Below, one piece after another: positions 52,324 to 61,444 of a stretch of DNA of 64,000 nucleotides. Source of the DNA: Acidobacteriota bacterium (GTDB lineage Bacteria; Acidobacteriota; Terriglobia; Terriglobales; Acidobacteriaceae); contig JAFDVQ010000016.1 in assembly GCA_018268915.1 (NCBI GenBank), positions 186,001 through 250,000 of the forward strand, read 5' to 3'. Position 1 is the stretch's first letter. Each line of letters begins with the position of its first letter. Under the pieces are notes generated by a model, which made no database searches, was not told the DNA's origin, and saw only the letters and a list, made by a program, of their open reading frames with translations. Made by a program: the position numbers and the translations under genes.

Positions 52324-53754
52324 TTAGAAGAGGTTCCAGAGCGACTGGTTGTAGACCTCGTGGTGGAACTGCACTTCAGGAGCCTTGACGAAGGTGCCGA
52401 GGTCGCGAGCGCAGCGGTTTGCAGCAGCCTGCTTGAGGTCGGCGAAACGACCCTGCACATCGGCTCCGAGAATCTCCGCGATCCACTTCGACGACTTGAA
52501 GTCGTCGATGGCGGCCTGAATGTGATCCGGCAGGTAGCGCTCGGCCTGGCGAAGGTTGTCGATCTTCGCCGTGGTGCCGTCAACTCCGGTCTTGAAGATG
52601 GAGTAGAGAGCAAGGTAGGGGTTGGCGTCGGGACCGACGGAGCGGACTTCGACGCGCATGGAGCGGGAGTTGCCGATGGGCACACGGACCATGGAGCCAC
52701 GATCGGTTGCGGAGGCCTTGATCTGGTTCGGCGCTTCGAAGTGCGGATCGAGACGGCGGTAGGCATTGACGCTCGAGTTCAGGATGAGGCAGATGTCGAG
52801 CGCATGGGTCAGGATGCGATCGATGAACTCCCAGCCAAATCCGGAGAGCTTTTCTTGTCCCTTCTCATCCCAGAACAGATTGGTCTTTTCCTTGGAGATG
52901 GAGACGTTGGTGTGCATGCCGCTGCCATTGACGCCGACGACGGGCTTGGGCAGGAAGCTCGCGGTGTAGCCCATATTGTTGGCGATCTGACGAGCAAGAA
53001 GCTTGTACAGCTGAATCTGGTCAGCGGCCGCAACGACCTCGCCGTAGCCGTAGTTGATCTCGAACTGGCTGGGCGCGACTTCGGGATGATCCTTCTCGTT
53101 CTGGAAGCCCATGGCGCGCTGCACTTCGGCAGCAGTGTCGATGAACTGGCGAAGAGGATCGAGGGGCAGCGAGTGGTAGTAGCCACCGGTGTTGATAAAT
53201 TCGAATTTGGTGGTCTCGTGGTATTTGCGCTCTGCGTCCTTGCCCGCGAAGAGGAAGCCTTCGATCTCGTTGGCGGCGTTAAGGGTGTAGCCCTTGTCCT
53301 TATAGAGCTGGTCAGCGTAGGTCTTGAGGACTCCACGAAGATCGCCGGAGTAGGCGGTGCCGTCCTTGTCGATGACCGTGCCGAAGACGAGGCACTTGCC
53401 GTTGCCAAACACGTCAGAAGGCACCCAGTAGAATGCGCTCCAGTCGATACCGAGGCGAAGATCGCTTTCTTTCTGGGCGGTAAAGCCGCGGATGGAGGAG
53501 CCGTCGAAGGTGAGGTTCTCGTAAGAGCCGAGGAGAAACTTCTTGTCGTAGTCGAGGAGATGCAGACGACCCTCAAGATCCGTAAAGAGAACCGTGATTG
53601 CCTTGATCCGTTTCTCGTCCTTCAAGTACTTCAACCGCTTCTCGCGGATTTCATCAATGGAGACGCGGCTTAGCCGGTCTGCCTTAGCTTGCAGATTCAG
53701 TTCCTCAAGCTCTTCGTAAGGGAGCGCGAGAAAATTGCGGTACTCAGTCGACAT
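52324..53754 (-). CDS. glnA: Glutamine synthetase
   Basis: Makes glutamine from glutamate and ammonia. The 476-residue protein has TFDGSSIRGF, NEIEGFLF-type catalytic Glu, HPEVAPSQFEINYG, VNGSGMHTNVSI and NSRSMRVEVRSVGPDANPYL. The region that carries the adenylylated Tyr in E. coli (NLYDLPPEE) reads DNLRQAERYLPDHI, so the Tyr is missing and control must differ. AGGAG stands five bases before the ATG. It follows the PP2C gene by 334 bases on the same strand and has its own terminator. Confidence 0.93.
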   Translation of the reverse strand: MSTEYRNFLALPYEELEELNLQAKADRLSRVSIDEIREKRLKYLKDEKRIKAITVLFTDLEGRLHLLDYDKKFLLGSYENLTFDGSSIRGFTAQKESDLRLGIDWSAFYWVPSDVFGNGKCLVFGTVIDKDGTAYSGDLRGVLKTYADQLYKDKGYTLNAANEIEGFLFAGKDAERKYHETTKFEFINTGGYYHSLPLDPLRQFIDTAAEVQRAMGFQNEKDHPEVAPSQFEINYGYGEVVAAADQIQLYKLLARQIANNMGYTASFLPKPVVGVNGSGMHTNVSISKEKTNLFWDEKGQEKLSGFGWEFIDRILTHALDICLILNSSVNAYRRLDPHFEAPNQIKASATDRGSMVRVPIGNSRSMRVEVRSVGPDANPYLALYSIFKTGVDGTTAKIDNLRQAERYLPDHIQAAIDDFKSSKWIAEILGADVQGRFADLKQAAANRCARDLGTFVKAPEVQFHHEVYNQSLWNLF

Positions 53755-54088
53755 GGTTCTCCTTCCAGACGGGAAAATGGTTGTGAGGCATTCAGAGCAA
53801 GTTTAGAGTTCTCGGCATAAAGAACTCATGAAGATTTGGCCAAGCGAGGGGGTCGTCAAAGCGACGGCGAGCGACCAAAAAGAGACAGCAACAGGATAAA
53901 GCACGAATCGCGCAAGTGCTGGATAAACAGCGATCTGACGCGATTTGTTTCCGTTCTCTCCGAAGTTTCGACCCAGTCTTCCACAGGCATCTTCTCGGAG
54001 ATGCTGCAGTCGTTGTGCAATTCGCAGGATGTGCTTCCCGATTCACCTGGGTTGCGCGCCACGATTTCGGCCTTGAGAGATCGAGTGT
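53755..54088. other. Leader of glutamine synthetase gene
   Basis: 334 bases without a convincing gene, between the PP2C gene and glnA. Small frames inside (for example 53856-54098) look like chance. It should hold the glnA promoter. I saw no clear sigma-54 (-24/-12) pair. Confidence 0.4.
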
Positions 54089-54892
54089 TCAGCTGCAAAC
54101 GTGATGGGCTCGATCGCGGTAGGGGCCCATCTGCTCGACGGAGCGAATCTTGATGACCATCGCCGTGGTGTTGTCATCGCCATCGTGTTCCACCGCGCGC
54201 GAAACCAGTTCTCCTGCGATTTCGTCGACCGGCTTGCTCTGCGAAACGATGGAGGCCATGGTCGACTCGGGCAGTTCGCCGTGCACGCCGTCAGAGCAAA
54301 GCACCAGCACGTCGCCGGGATGGATGGTGAGCGCAGTGGTGTCTGGCGAGACGAAGGTCTCGAGGCCGAGGGACCGGATCAGGACGTGCCGCGCATTCGA
54401 CCTTGCAGCTTCCGCAGGAGTGATCACACCCTGCCTGAGTTGTTCGTTGACCCATGTGTGATCGTGGGTAATTTGTTTTGCGTGTCCGTTGCGAACGAGA
54501 TAGCATCGCGAATCGCCAACATGGGAGACGACCGCCTGGTCATGACGAAGCGCACAGGCGACAACCGTGGTGGCCATCTTCTTTCCGCGGAATTCCGAGG
54601 CGAGGGTACGGTCGTGGACGGCGGCATTGGCATGCTGAACGAGGGTGGGAAGCAGGCTGATGAGCATGGCGCCTTCTGGCGATGTTTCGAATTCTCTCGT
54701 CAGCACGGTAACGGCCGTAGATGAGGCGATCTCGCCGAGGTCGAGTCCGCCGACGCCATCTGCGACTGTGAAGAGATATCCATGAGAACGGATGCGGTGC
54801 GGAGATGCGGGGACAAAGTATCCCGACGCATCCTCATTGTTGGTTCGAACTTTTCCCGGATCGCTTGCCTGACCAAACTCGACATCCAGCAT
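54089..54892 (-). CDS. PP2C-type Ser/Thr protein phosphatase
   Basis: The 267-residue phosphatase has the PPM motifs: VRTNNEDASGYF, LFTVADGVGG (metal-binding Asp), VVSHVGDSRCYLVRNG, THDHTWVNEQLRQG and the late GDDNTTAMVI. It removes phosphate from Ser/Thr proteins, usually opposed by Hanks-type kinases; none is in the window. It lies between glnB-like and glnA genes on the same strand, hinting at regulation of nitrogen proteins. Confidence 0.94.
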   Translation of the reverse strand: MLDVEFGQASDPGKVRTNNEDASGYFVPASPHRIRSHGYLFTVADGVGGLDLGEIASSTAVTVLTREFETSPEGAMLISLLPTLVQHANAAVHDRTLASEFRGKKMATTVVACALRHDQAVVSHVGDSRCYLVRNGHAKQITHDHTWVNEQLRQGVITPAEAARSNARHVLIRSLGLETFVSPDTTALTIHPGDVLVLCSDGVHGELPESTMASIVSQSKPVDEIAGELVSRAVEHDGDDNTTAMVIKIRSVEQMGPYRDRAHHVCS

Positions 54893-54993
54893 GGGCCTGT
54901 GCTCTCTGGTCTCCGGTTCGCAAATATCGAGGGGCTACCGAGTGGCGCTCAAGTGGTGAATGCATCGCGTGGTGAGCGCCACACGGCTTCGTT

Positions 54994-55332
54994 TCAGATA
55001 GCGGCTAGGTCGCGCTCTTTGCTGCGAATGCGGACAGCACCGCCGACGTTGTAGAGGAAGATTTTACCGTCGCCGATTTTGCCGGTGTAAGCAGCGGTAG
55101 AGATGGCGTCGATAGCTTTTTCGACGGTGTCGTCGGAGATAACAAGCTCGACTTTGATTTTGGGGAGAAGGTCCACGTCGTATTCGCGTCCACGGAAAAC
55201 TTCGGTGTGGCCTTTCTGACGGCCGTGTCCGCGAACTTCGGAGACGGTCATTCCTTCCACTCCCAATTCCATGAGCGCGCTTTTGACGGCTTCGAATTTG
55301 TTGGGACGAACGATAGCTTCAAGTTTTGTCAT
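54994..55332 (-). CDS. Nitrogen regulatory PII protein
   Basis: The 112-residue protein has LEAIVRPNKFEAVKSAL at the start, a T loop with Tyr51 in FRGREYDVDLLPKIKVELVI-type stretch (GREYDVDLLPK) and the GKIGDGKIFLYNV ATP/2-oxoglutarate region. It is GlnB or GlnK; adjacency to amtB argues for GlnK, which plugs the channel when nitrogen is ample. GAGGAAG precedes the ATG. It follows amtB by 87 bases. Confidence 0.95.
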   Translation of the reverse strand: MTKLEAIVRPNKFEAVKSALMELGVEGMTVSEVRGHGRQKGHTEVFRGREYDVDLLPKIKVELVISDDTVEKAIDAISTAAYTGKIGDGKIFLYNVGGAVRIRSKERDLAAI

Positions 55333-55419
55333 GACTTCCTCACTCTCTGGTTATGGCAGCCCCGGCGGTGTTGAACGTCGGGGCTGCGCTATCCAATACC
55401 GGCAGTCAATTGCAGAGGA

Positions 55420-57042
55420 TCAATCGCCAGTGGTGGGTGCACTGCGCAATGGCGCCGCGTCACGTGCTACAGAGTGGCCCGTAACTTCCTTTGCCATGCC
55501 TGCGGGTGCCGCGAGCGAGGAGATCACGTACTCAGGGTAGGCCGAGATACCGTGCTCGTGGAGGTCGAGGCCGTAGGCTTCGCCTTCTGCCGAAACGCGG
55601 AGTGTTCCAGTGAGGTTGACGACATACATGAGAACCAATGCCACGCCAAATGTTGCCGTCGTGACAATGGCGCTGCCGACGAACTGCGCCTTCAGCAGGG
55701 TGAATCCGCCGTGGTAAAAGAGGCCGGCGAGCGGAGCGGAATTGTCGGGACCGACTGGGCCGGTGGCGCCGTACTTACCGCAGGCGAAGAGGCCAAGAGA
55801 GAGCGTTCCCCAGATGCCGCACATGCCGTGCACCGGAACCGCGCCGATCGGATCATCGATACGGAGCCACTCAAGCAGTTCAACGCCGAGGCAGACGACC
55901 ACACCGGCGATACCGCCCAGGATGATCGAACCGGTGGGGCTCACCCAGTAGCAGGGGCAAGTGATGGCGACGAGGCCGGCGAGGAAGCCGTTCACGGTAA
56001 AGCCGACGTCCCACTTCTTTGTGAGCATGTAGGCATACATCATCGCCGTGAGTCCGGCGGCACAGGCGGCCAGAGTTGTGTTGGCGGATACGCGGCCAAT
56101 GCCGGCGATGTCCATTGCGGAGAGGGTGGAGCCTGGATTGAATCCATACCAGCCGAACCAGAGGAGCAGACCTCCGGAAGCCGCGATCGTGAGATCGTGC
56201 GGGAGCATAGGAGCACCGCCGTCGCGCTTGAACTTGCGACCCAGCCGTGGGCCAAGAATGATGGCGCCAGCGAGTGCAACAAATCCGCCGATGGTGTGAA
56301 CGACGGTGGATCCTGCGAAGTCGTGGAAGCCGGTTCCGAGATTAGGCAGGAAGTTGCCCGCCGTTCCCATGGTGGCGAGGAAGCCATCCGGTCCCCATGC
56401 CCAGTGGCCGATGATCGGATAAATGAACCCGGAAACGCCGAGAGAGTAGAGAAGATCGCCCACGAATCCGGTACGGCCGATCATGGCGCCAGAGGTGATG
56501 GTGGAGCAGGTGTCGGCGAAGGCGAACTGGAAGATCCACACCGCGAGGAATGCCACGCCGGTGGACTCGTAAGTCTCAGGCACATCCTGGAGGAAGAACC
56601 AGTGGTAGCCGATGAATCCGTTGCCATGGCTGAACATGAAAGCGAAGCCGATGGCGTAGAAGAGGAGGCCGCAAAGACAGGTGTCAACGATGCACTCCAT
56701 CAGGACGTTGACTGTCTCGCGCGAGCGGCAGAAACCCGCTTCAAGCATGGTGAAGCCAACCTGCATGCCGAAGACAAGGAAGGCAGCGATGAGCGTCCAT
56801 GCGGTGTTGATGGGATTGACCACATCCGCGGCTTTGAGAGGAGTGTCAGCGGCATAGACCTTCGCGAAGAACACCGCCGTCAATCCAGCCATTACCAGTA
56901 GGGTTAATCCAACGCCGGCGAGCTTGCCGACAAGCATGGTGGCGCCGAACTTCTGCCAATTTGGTTGACGAAGACGCTCAGCCAGTCTTGTCAGCTTTTG
57001 CGAGAAAGACAGTGTGCCTTCTCTCCGCAGAATGGATTTCAT
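55420..57042 (-). CDS. amtB: Ammonium transporter
   Basis: The 540-residue protein has an N-terminal signal-like helix (about 35-60) after a basic tail, then 11 membrane helices. The conserved marks are AGFCRSRETVNVLME, FHDFAGSTVVHTIGG (Asp and the first pore His) and VPVHGMCGIWGT (second pore His), so the twin-His pore is kept. GGAGCG precedes the ATG by about six bases. It is in line with the PII gene and the porin on the same strand. Confidence 0.95.
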   Translation of the reverse strand: MKSILRREGTLSFSQKLTRLAERLRQPNWQKFGATMLVGKLAGVGLTLLVMAGLTAVFFAKVYAADTPLKAADVVNPINTAWTLIAAFLVFGMQVGFTMLEAGFCRSRETVNVLMECIVDTCLCGLLFYAIGFAFMFSHGNGFIGYHWFFLQDVPETYESTGVAFLAVWIFQFAFADTCSTITSGAMIGRTGFVGDLLYSLGVSGFIYPIIGHWAWGPDGFLATMGTAGNFLPNLGTGFHDFAGSTVVHTIGGFVALAGAIILGPRLGRKFKRDGGAPMLPHDLTIAASGGLLLWFGWYGFNPGSTLSAMDIAGIGRVSANTTLAACAAGLTAMMYAYMLTKKWDVGFTVNGFLAGLVAITCPCYWVSPTGSIILGGIAGVVVCLGVELLEWLRIDDPIGAVPVHGMCGIWGTLSLGLFACGKYGATGPVGPDNSAPLAGLFYHGGFTLLKAQFVGSAIVTTATFGVALVLMYVVNLTGTLRVSAEGEAYGLDLHEHGISAYPEYVISSLAAPAGMAKEVTGHSVARDAAPLRSAPTTGD

Positions 57043-57302
57043 CGTGACGCTCCTTCAATTGGGTTGAATTTTCCGATACCGAACTGATCGAGAGATCCGA
57101 CGGAACTTCCGCGATCGGCGCCTTGCGGGAGTTCGTGGTTCGCCCAATTGGCGTCCGGGCTAAAGTGTGTTCCGGGTCTAGGGGAATGCTATGAACAGAG
57201 CGATGAAGATGAAATGAAGAAACCGGAGATCATGACGTCGACCTATGAAGATGGAATGAGGATTTCAAGTAAGTGTGGGTAACTGAGTGGCCTTTGCAAT
57301 AG
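57043..57302. other. amtB leader
   Basis: The gap from the amtB start to the porin stop is 318 bases, and the porin terminator occupies its right-hand part. It should include the amtB promoter. No sigma-54 pair (GG-N10-GC with flanks) was recognised by eye. Confidence 0.35.
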
Positions 57303-57339
57303 GCAAAAGAAGACGGCCGAATGCTGGTGCATTCGGCCG
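57303..57339 (-). terminator. Terminator of porin gene
   Basis: An 11-base perfect stem (57314-57324 with 57329-57339) around four bases, then on the minus strand TCTTCTTTTGCC. It lies 21 bases beyond the porin stop. Confidence 0.85.
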
Positions 57340-57360
57340 CGGATCGTTGATGTTAGCGCT

Positions 57361-58563
57361 CTATCGTTTTGGGGCGAAGATAGCGATCAGTCCGATGGTG
57401 AAAGTGTTCTGCGAGTCGACCATGCTGTCCGCATTCTTGTGGAAGTAGGGCTGATCGGACCAGTCGTGGCGATATTCAGCGCGTGCCACAAGACCGATGG
57501 GCCAGTGATATTCGCCCGTCGCGGTAACTTCCTTCACGGTCTGGCCGACACCGGTTGAGTAGCCATCGCGATCGTTGAAGACTTCAACACGCGCTGCGCC
57601 GGCAAATTTCGAATTGATCTGTTCGTGCGCGGCGAATGCGACGCCCTGCCAGAGGTTGGTTTTGCTGTCGCCGATACCGTTATGGATGGAGTCTTTGTTT
57701 GCGCCGATGTCGTAGTTGATATAGGCGTTGAACTTGGCATTCGGGGTGAGCAGGACTGTGGTGTCGAAGAGGTTGCGATAGCCGTGCTGCTCAGTGTAGT
57801 TGGATGGGCCGGTGTAGAAGTCGGCGTTCCACGTGTACTTCGGCTTTACATAGGAACTGGTGAAGCCGACGGTAGGTCCGCCCACGTTGTTGATGATGTT
57901 GTTCCAGCCGTTCACCAGCTGCACGCCGATGGTTTCGGTTTTGGAAACCGGCATGGATGTGCGGATGCCGAAGTGGTAGTAGGGAATTGCCCAGGCGAAG
58001 AGGATGGAGCGGGAGTAGTTCCAGTTGTCCTTGGACTCGATGACTTCAGCACCGGCTGACGTTACCCACTTTCCGAGGTCGAGTTCGAAGCCCTTGGCCT
58101 TGGGAGGCTTGATGCTGGCGTATGCCTGCTCTACAAATTCCAACTGGTTGGGTGCGTTGACGAGCTTGTTGATGCGGCCGTAGACCAGGTCGACACGCGC
58201 GCCGATGGGTGCTGGATCGTGGCTCAAGGTCAGCTTGGCCCCGTTCAACGCCCACTGATTGGTCTTGTCGTTGAAGTTGTAAAGGTCGTTGATCTTGCCG
58301 TTGTTAGCTTCGCTGGGGTCATTGGAGTTGTAGCTGTAGTACCCGTCAAGGAAGCCGCTCACGTCCATGGGGCCGACGCGCCATGGTTTCGGGTCTGGAG
58401 CCGGAGCCGGTGCGGCTGCGGGAGCCTGCGCAGCAGGGGCTGCTGCGGGCGCGGCCGGTGCGGCTGAATCCTGAGCTTGTGCGCCTGTGGCGACGGCGGT
58501 TGCGAGCACTGCGCCTGCGAACCATTGGAGCTTCTTGCGACTTGACCTCGAAGTGAGTGACAC
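57361..58563 (-). CDS. Outer-membrane porin (bbp2/OmpL-like)
   Basis: From GTG 58563, with AGGAGG five bases upstream, the product has 400 residues; the frame is open to 58695 but that part lacks features. The signal peptide (KKLQWFAGAVLATAVATG) is followed by a disordered Ala/Pro stretch, VSGFLDGYYSYNSND and then beta strands alternating up to the aromatic C-terminal end IGLIAIFAPKR. The layout is that of putative beta-barrel porins. Being upstream of amtB, it may admit ammonium or other small solutes. Confidence 0.82.
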   Translation of the reverse strand: MSLTSRSSRKKLQWFAGAVLATAVATGAQAQDSAAPAAPAAAPAAQAPAAAPAPAPDPKPWRVGPMDVSGFLDGYYSYNSNDPSEANNGKINDLYNFNDKTNQWALNGAKLTLSHDPAPIGARVDLVYGRINKLVNAPNQLEFVEQAYASIKPPKAKGFELDLGKWVTSAGAEVIESKDNWNYSRSILFAWAIPYYHFGIRTSMPVSKTETIGVQLVNGWNNIINNVGGPTVGFTSSYVKPKYTWNADFYTGPSNYTEQHGYRNLFDTTVLLTPNAKFNAYINYDIGANKDSIHNGIGDSKTNLWQGVAFAAHEQINSKFAGAARVEVFNDRDGYSTGVGQTVKEVTATGEYHWPIGLVARAEYRHDWSDQPYFHKNADSMVDSQNTFTIGLIAIFAPKR

Positions 58564-59096
58564 GATTACCTCCTGAACATGAATTGAAAGATGACCCGGA
58601 TAATGTTGAGCGGAGTTGCGCCGTGTTGCTGAGCCCCCGGCGGTCGTCGTTTGCAAACTGCAGAAGGCAAACGATGCGAGGGCAGAACGGAACATAGGGA
58701 AGTCATGCGCTCAGCGCTGCTTCTCTCTGGTTTGTGCATTCGCGGCTGCGGCTAGGATCAGTAACGCAAAGAATGCATAAAGAACAGATGAGGATTGGGA
58801 AAAGAATTCCTAAGGTGCGGAGAAGCCTGTGTTTTCAGTGCGATTGCAATCGTTATGAGTTGCGATCGGGACGTGATTGAGGTCGAGAACATAAAGGCGA
58901 AATAAGGAACTGTTAGAATCAGGGAACATCTCCCGCGCACGAAACCCACCAGCCATGCGCCCGCGGGAGCACTCTCCGAATCTCAGCCTCAGCCACAGTG
59001 GCTGCGGTCAAGGAGAGAAGGCCACTCGATTCAGCCGCTCAGTCCAAGCCAAAACTCTTTCTCCCGATTTTTCGGAGATGATCTCGAGAATCCGAA
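58564..59096. other. Divergent promoter region, porin and KdpD-type kinase
   Basis: 533 bases without a confident gene. A perfect palindrome, CGATTGCAATCG (58841-58852), and AT-rich stretches (58755-58790 and 58881-58920) suggest promoters and a regulator site for one or both flanking genes. Part of the right end may be N-terminal coding if the kinase starts earlier. Confidence 0.45.
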
Positions 59097-60644
59097 TTGA
59101 ACGCACCGTCGCAACCAACGGAAAGGCAGGAAAAGCGGTTGGCAGGAACGTCCATCCCGATCCGTCCGGTGTTTGGCGAAACCCGGCTGCGCGGTTCAAG
59201 TATGCGGGTTCTCCTCTTCCTGATGGAGTGCGCGCTGGGGGTGGCTTCAGTTCTGCTGGTTGGCTTTCTCTCGCACTGGCTGCAGTGGCTTCTGCCGGTC
59301 GTTGTTCTGTTGTATTTGCTGATCATTGTTCCCGTAGCGCTGTGGTGCGGTTTCTGGCAGGCGGCAGTCGTTTCGCTGTCGGCGGTGGGCGTACAGAGCT
59401 ACTTCACATCGTCGATGGCTAGAACGAATCCGGCGGTGGATCCGGCAAATCCTATCGAGCTGTTCGCGTTCATTTTGACCGCTCTTGTCATCAGCAGACT
59501 GTCGGCGCGAGTGACGGAACATGCTCGCTCGTCGGAATCGTGGGGCGGCCAGATGCAGGATCTGTATGAGTTCACGCGCCGCACCCTGCAAATGAATCTT
59601 CACGTCGAGCCGGGATCGCAGCTGGCGGAACTTGTGCACGAGATTTTTGCGCTCGAGGCGGTCGTGATCTTCGATGCCGATCTGCATGAGATCTACCAGG
59701 CAGGGTATTGGAACGTCGACCCGCAGGAGCTTGCGCAGAACGTGTATTACTTCGAGAGCTCCGATGATGATCCTGAGACTGGGATAGCGCGACGCGTATT
59801 GCGCCTGGGCAACGTGCCCATTGGCTCGATCGTGATGCGCGGCGAAACCAGCCCCCTCACGAACAACGCCATCGCATCTCTGGTTGCGGTCACGTTTGAC
59901 CGCTATCGCGCGTTTGCGAATGAAAGCCGCATCGAGACGGAGCGGCAGACAGAGCAATTGAGATCGACAGTGCTGGATGCTCTTGCGCACGAATACAAGA
60001 CGCCACTCACGGCGATTCGCGCGGCTTCGACAGGGTTGTCGGAGATGGGTAAGCTCTCGGCTGGGCAGGCGGACCTGGTCTCTCTGATCAGCGAGCAGAC
60101 GGATCTGCTGAGCGAGCTTACGACAAAGCTGCTCACTACCGCGCGTCTTGATGCCGATGAGGTGACGGTTCATGCAGTGCCGATTGCAGCGGCGTCGTTG
60201 ATCGATGAGGTTGTTGCGAGCATGAGTGAGCGGCTCGCCCAGATGAAGGTGTCGATTGACGTGCCGGACGACGGATTGATGCTCTGCTGCGATCGCAGGC
60301 TCATGACGATGCTGTTGACGCAGTACATCGACAACGCATGCAAGTATGCAATCTACGGAACCACGATTACGATTCGCGCAGTGCAATCGAAGAACGAAGT
60401 GATTTTCTCGGTACACAGTTTTGGTCCGGTCATTCCGATGGCTGACCGGGAACGCATTTTCGATCGCTATTATCGATCCTCCAATTCATCGAATCGCGCG
60501 CCAGGGACAGGCATCGGCCTTTCGGTTGCCAAGCGCGCAGCCACGATCCACAACGGGTATGTCTGGGTTACAAGCGACCAGGACGAAGGAAACACCTTCT
60601 TCGCAGCGATACCGGCCCAGGCACGCAAGAGGGAGTTGCAATGA
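59097..60644 (+). CDS. KdpD-type (DUF4118) sensor histidine kinase
   Basis: From TTG 59097 it has 515 residues. The four close membrane helices (ALGVASVLLVGFLSHWLQWL, LLPVVVLLYLLIIVPVALW and two more) resemble the KdpD DUF4118 domain. A GAF-like stretch (about 165-275) precedes HisKA with His298 in DALAHEYKTPLTAI. The ATPase has QYIDNACKYA and GTGIGLSVAKRA, but the G1 box reads HSFGPVI, so the Asp is Ser and the second Gly is Val. The N-terminal KdpD sensor domain is absent. It overlaps the regulator start by four bases. The start could also be ATG 59202. Confidence 0.9.
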   Translation: MNAPSQPTERQEKRLAGTSIPIRPVFGETRLRGSSMRVLLFLMECALGVASVLLVGFLSHWLQWLLPVVVLLYLLIIVPVALWCGFWQAAVVSLSAVGVQSYFTSSMARTNPAVDPANPIELFAFILTALVISRLSARVTEHARSSESWGGQMQDLYEFTRRTLQMNLHVEPGSQLAELVHEIFALEAVVIFDADLHEIYQAGYWNVDPQELAQNVYYFESSDDDPETGIARRVLRLGNVPIGSIVMRGETSPLTNNAIASLVAVTFDRYRAFANESRIETERQTEQLRSTVLDALAHEYKTPLTAIRAASTGLSEMGKLSAGQADLVSLISEQTDLLSELTTKLLTTARLDADEVTVHAVPIAAASLIDEVVASMSERLAQMKVSIDVPDDGLMLCCDRRLMTMLLTQYIDNACKYAIYGTTITIRAVQSKNEVIFSVHSFGPVIPMADRERIFDRYYRSSNSSNRAPGTGIGLSVAKRAATIHNGYVWVTSDQDEGNTFFAAIPAQARKRELQ

Positions 60645-61408
60645 ACCAAGCCGCGATTCGAATCCTTGCAGTCGACGATGAACCAGCCATCCGCCGCGCC
60701 CTGCGAGCACCATTGATCGAACTGGGTTTTCAGTTCACGGAGGCTTCGCGCGGAGAAGAGGCATTGCAGCTGCTTCACTCAGGCGCATACGACGTGGTGC
60801 TGCTCGACATCAATATGCCCGGTATCGGCGGGATCGAGACGCTGCGGCGCATTCGCTCATTTTCTCCGAGGTTGCCGGTGCTTATGCTGACCGTTCGCGA
60901 CGGCGAAGAAGAGAAGGTAGAAGCCCTTGAGCTCGGTGCTGATGATTATGTGACCAAGCCGTTCAGCACGCGAGAGCTGATTGCCCGCATTCGAACCGCG
61001 GTACGGCGGGTCCACGCGCCTGCACGCGCCGAGGATGCTCCGATTGAGATCGGCGAGATTAAGCTCATTCCTTCAAAACGCAGTGTCACAAAACGCGGGC
61101 AGGCGGTGCATCTGACCCGGAAAGAGTTCGACATCCTCTACTGCCTCATGAGCCGGGCCGGGCGAGTGATTTCCTATGCGAAGCTGCTCACAGCAGTCTG
61201 GGGCGCGGACTGCCGCGAAGAGGTCGAGTATCTGCGAACGTTTGTGCGCCAGCTCAGGAAGAAGATCGAGGATGACCCGTCGAAGCCGATTTATCTTTTG
61301 ACGGATGTTTATGTCGGCTATCGCTTCGCCGATGCCCAGATGCTGCTGGATGCTGGCGAGGCCGCTGTTGTCAGCCAAAGCGACGAGCAGCCAGAGAACG
61401 TGGGCTGA
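60641..61408 (+). CDS. OmpR/KdpE-family response regulator
   Basis: The 255-residue protein has a receiver with DDEP, the phosphoacceptor in VVLLDINMPG, VLMLTVRDGEEEKVEAL, and DDYVTKPFSTRELIAR. A winged-helix DNA-binding domain follows: VHLTRKEFDILYCLMS, VSYAKLL-type helix (VISYAKLLTAVWG) and EYLRTFVRQLRKKIEDD, ending in GYRFA. It is coupled to the kinase by a four-base overlap. KdpE-like resemblance does not mean potassium is the signal. Confidence 0.94.
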   Translation: MNQAAIRILAVDDEPAIRRALRAPLIELGFQFTEASRGEEALQLLHSGAYDVVLLDINMPGIGGIETLRRIRSFSPRLPVLMLTVRDGEEEKVEALELGADDYVTKPFSTRELIARIRTAVRRVHAPARAEDAPIEIGEIKLIPSKRSVTKRGQAVHLTRKEFDILYCLMSRAGRVISYAKLLTAVWGADCREEVEYLRTFVRQLRKKIEDDPSKPIYLLTDVYVGYRFADAQMLLDAGEAAVVSQSDEQPENVG

Positions 61409-61444
61409 CCTTCTTCATTAGATAACTGCGAATCTCGGAACGAA

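Noticed and set aside
52360..53673. A 437-codon open frame on the plus strand
   Set aside because: It lies wholly opposite the glutamine synthetase gene, whose motifs are clear. The long frame is a by-product of high third-position GC.
53856..54098. An 80-codon minus-strand frame upstream of glnA
   Set aside because: No ribosome site or family likeness; it overlaps the end of the phosphatase gene.
55474..56901. A 475-codon open frame on the plus strand
   Set aside because: It is antisense to amtB and its product is a charge-rich composition typical of shadow frames.
59247..60416. A 389-codon open frame on the minus strand
   Set aside because: It is antisense to the DUF4118 kinase, which has clear kinase motifs.
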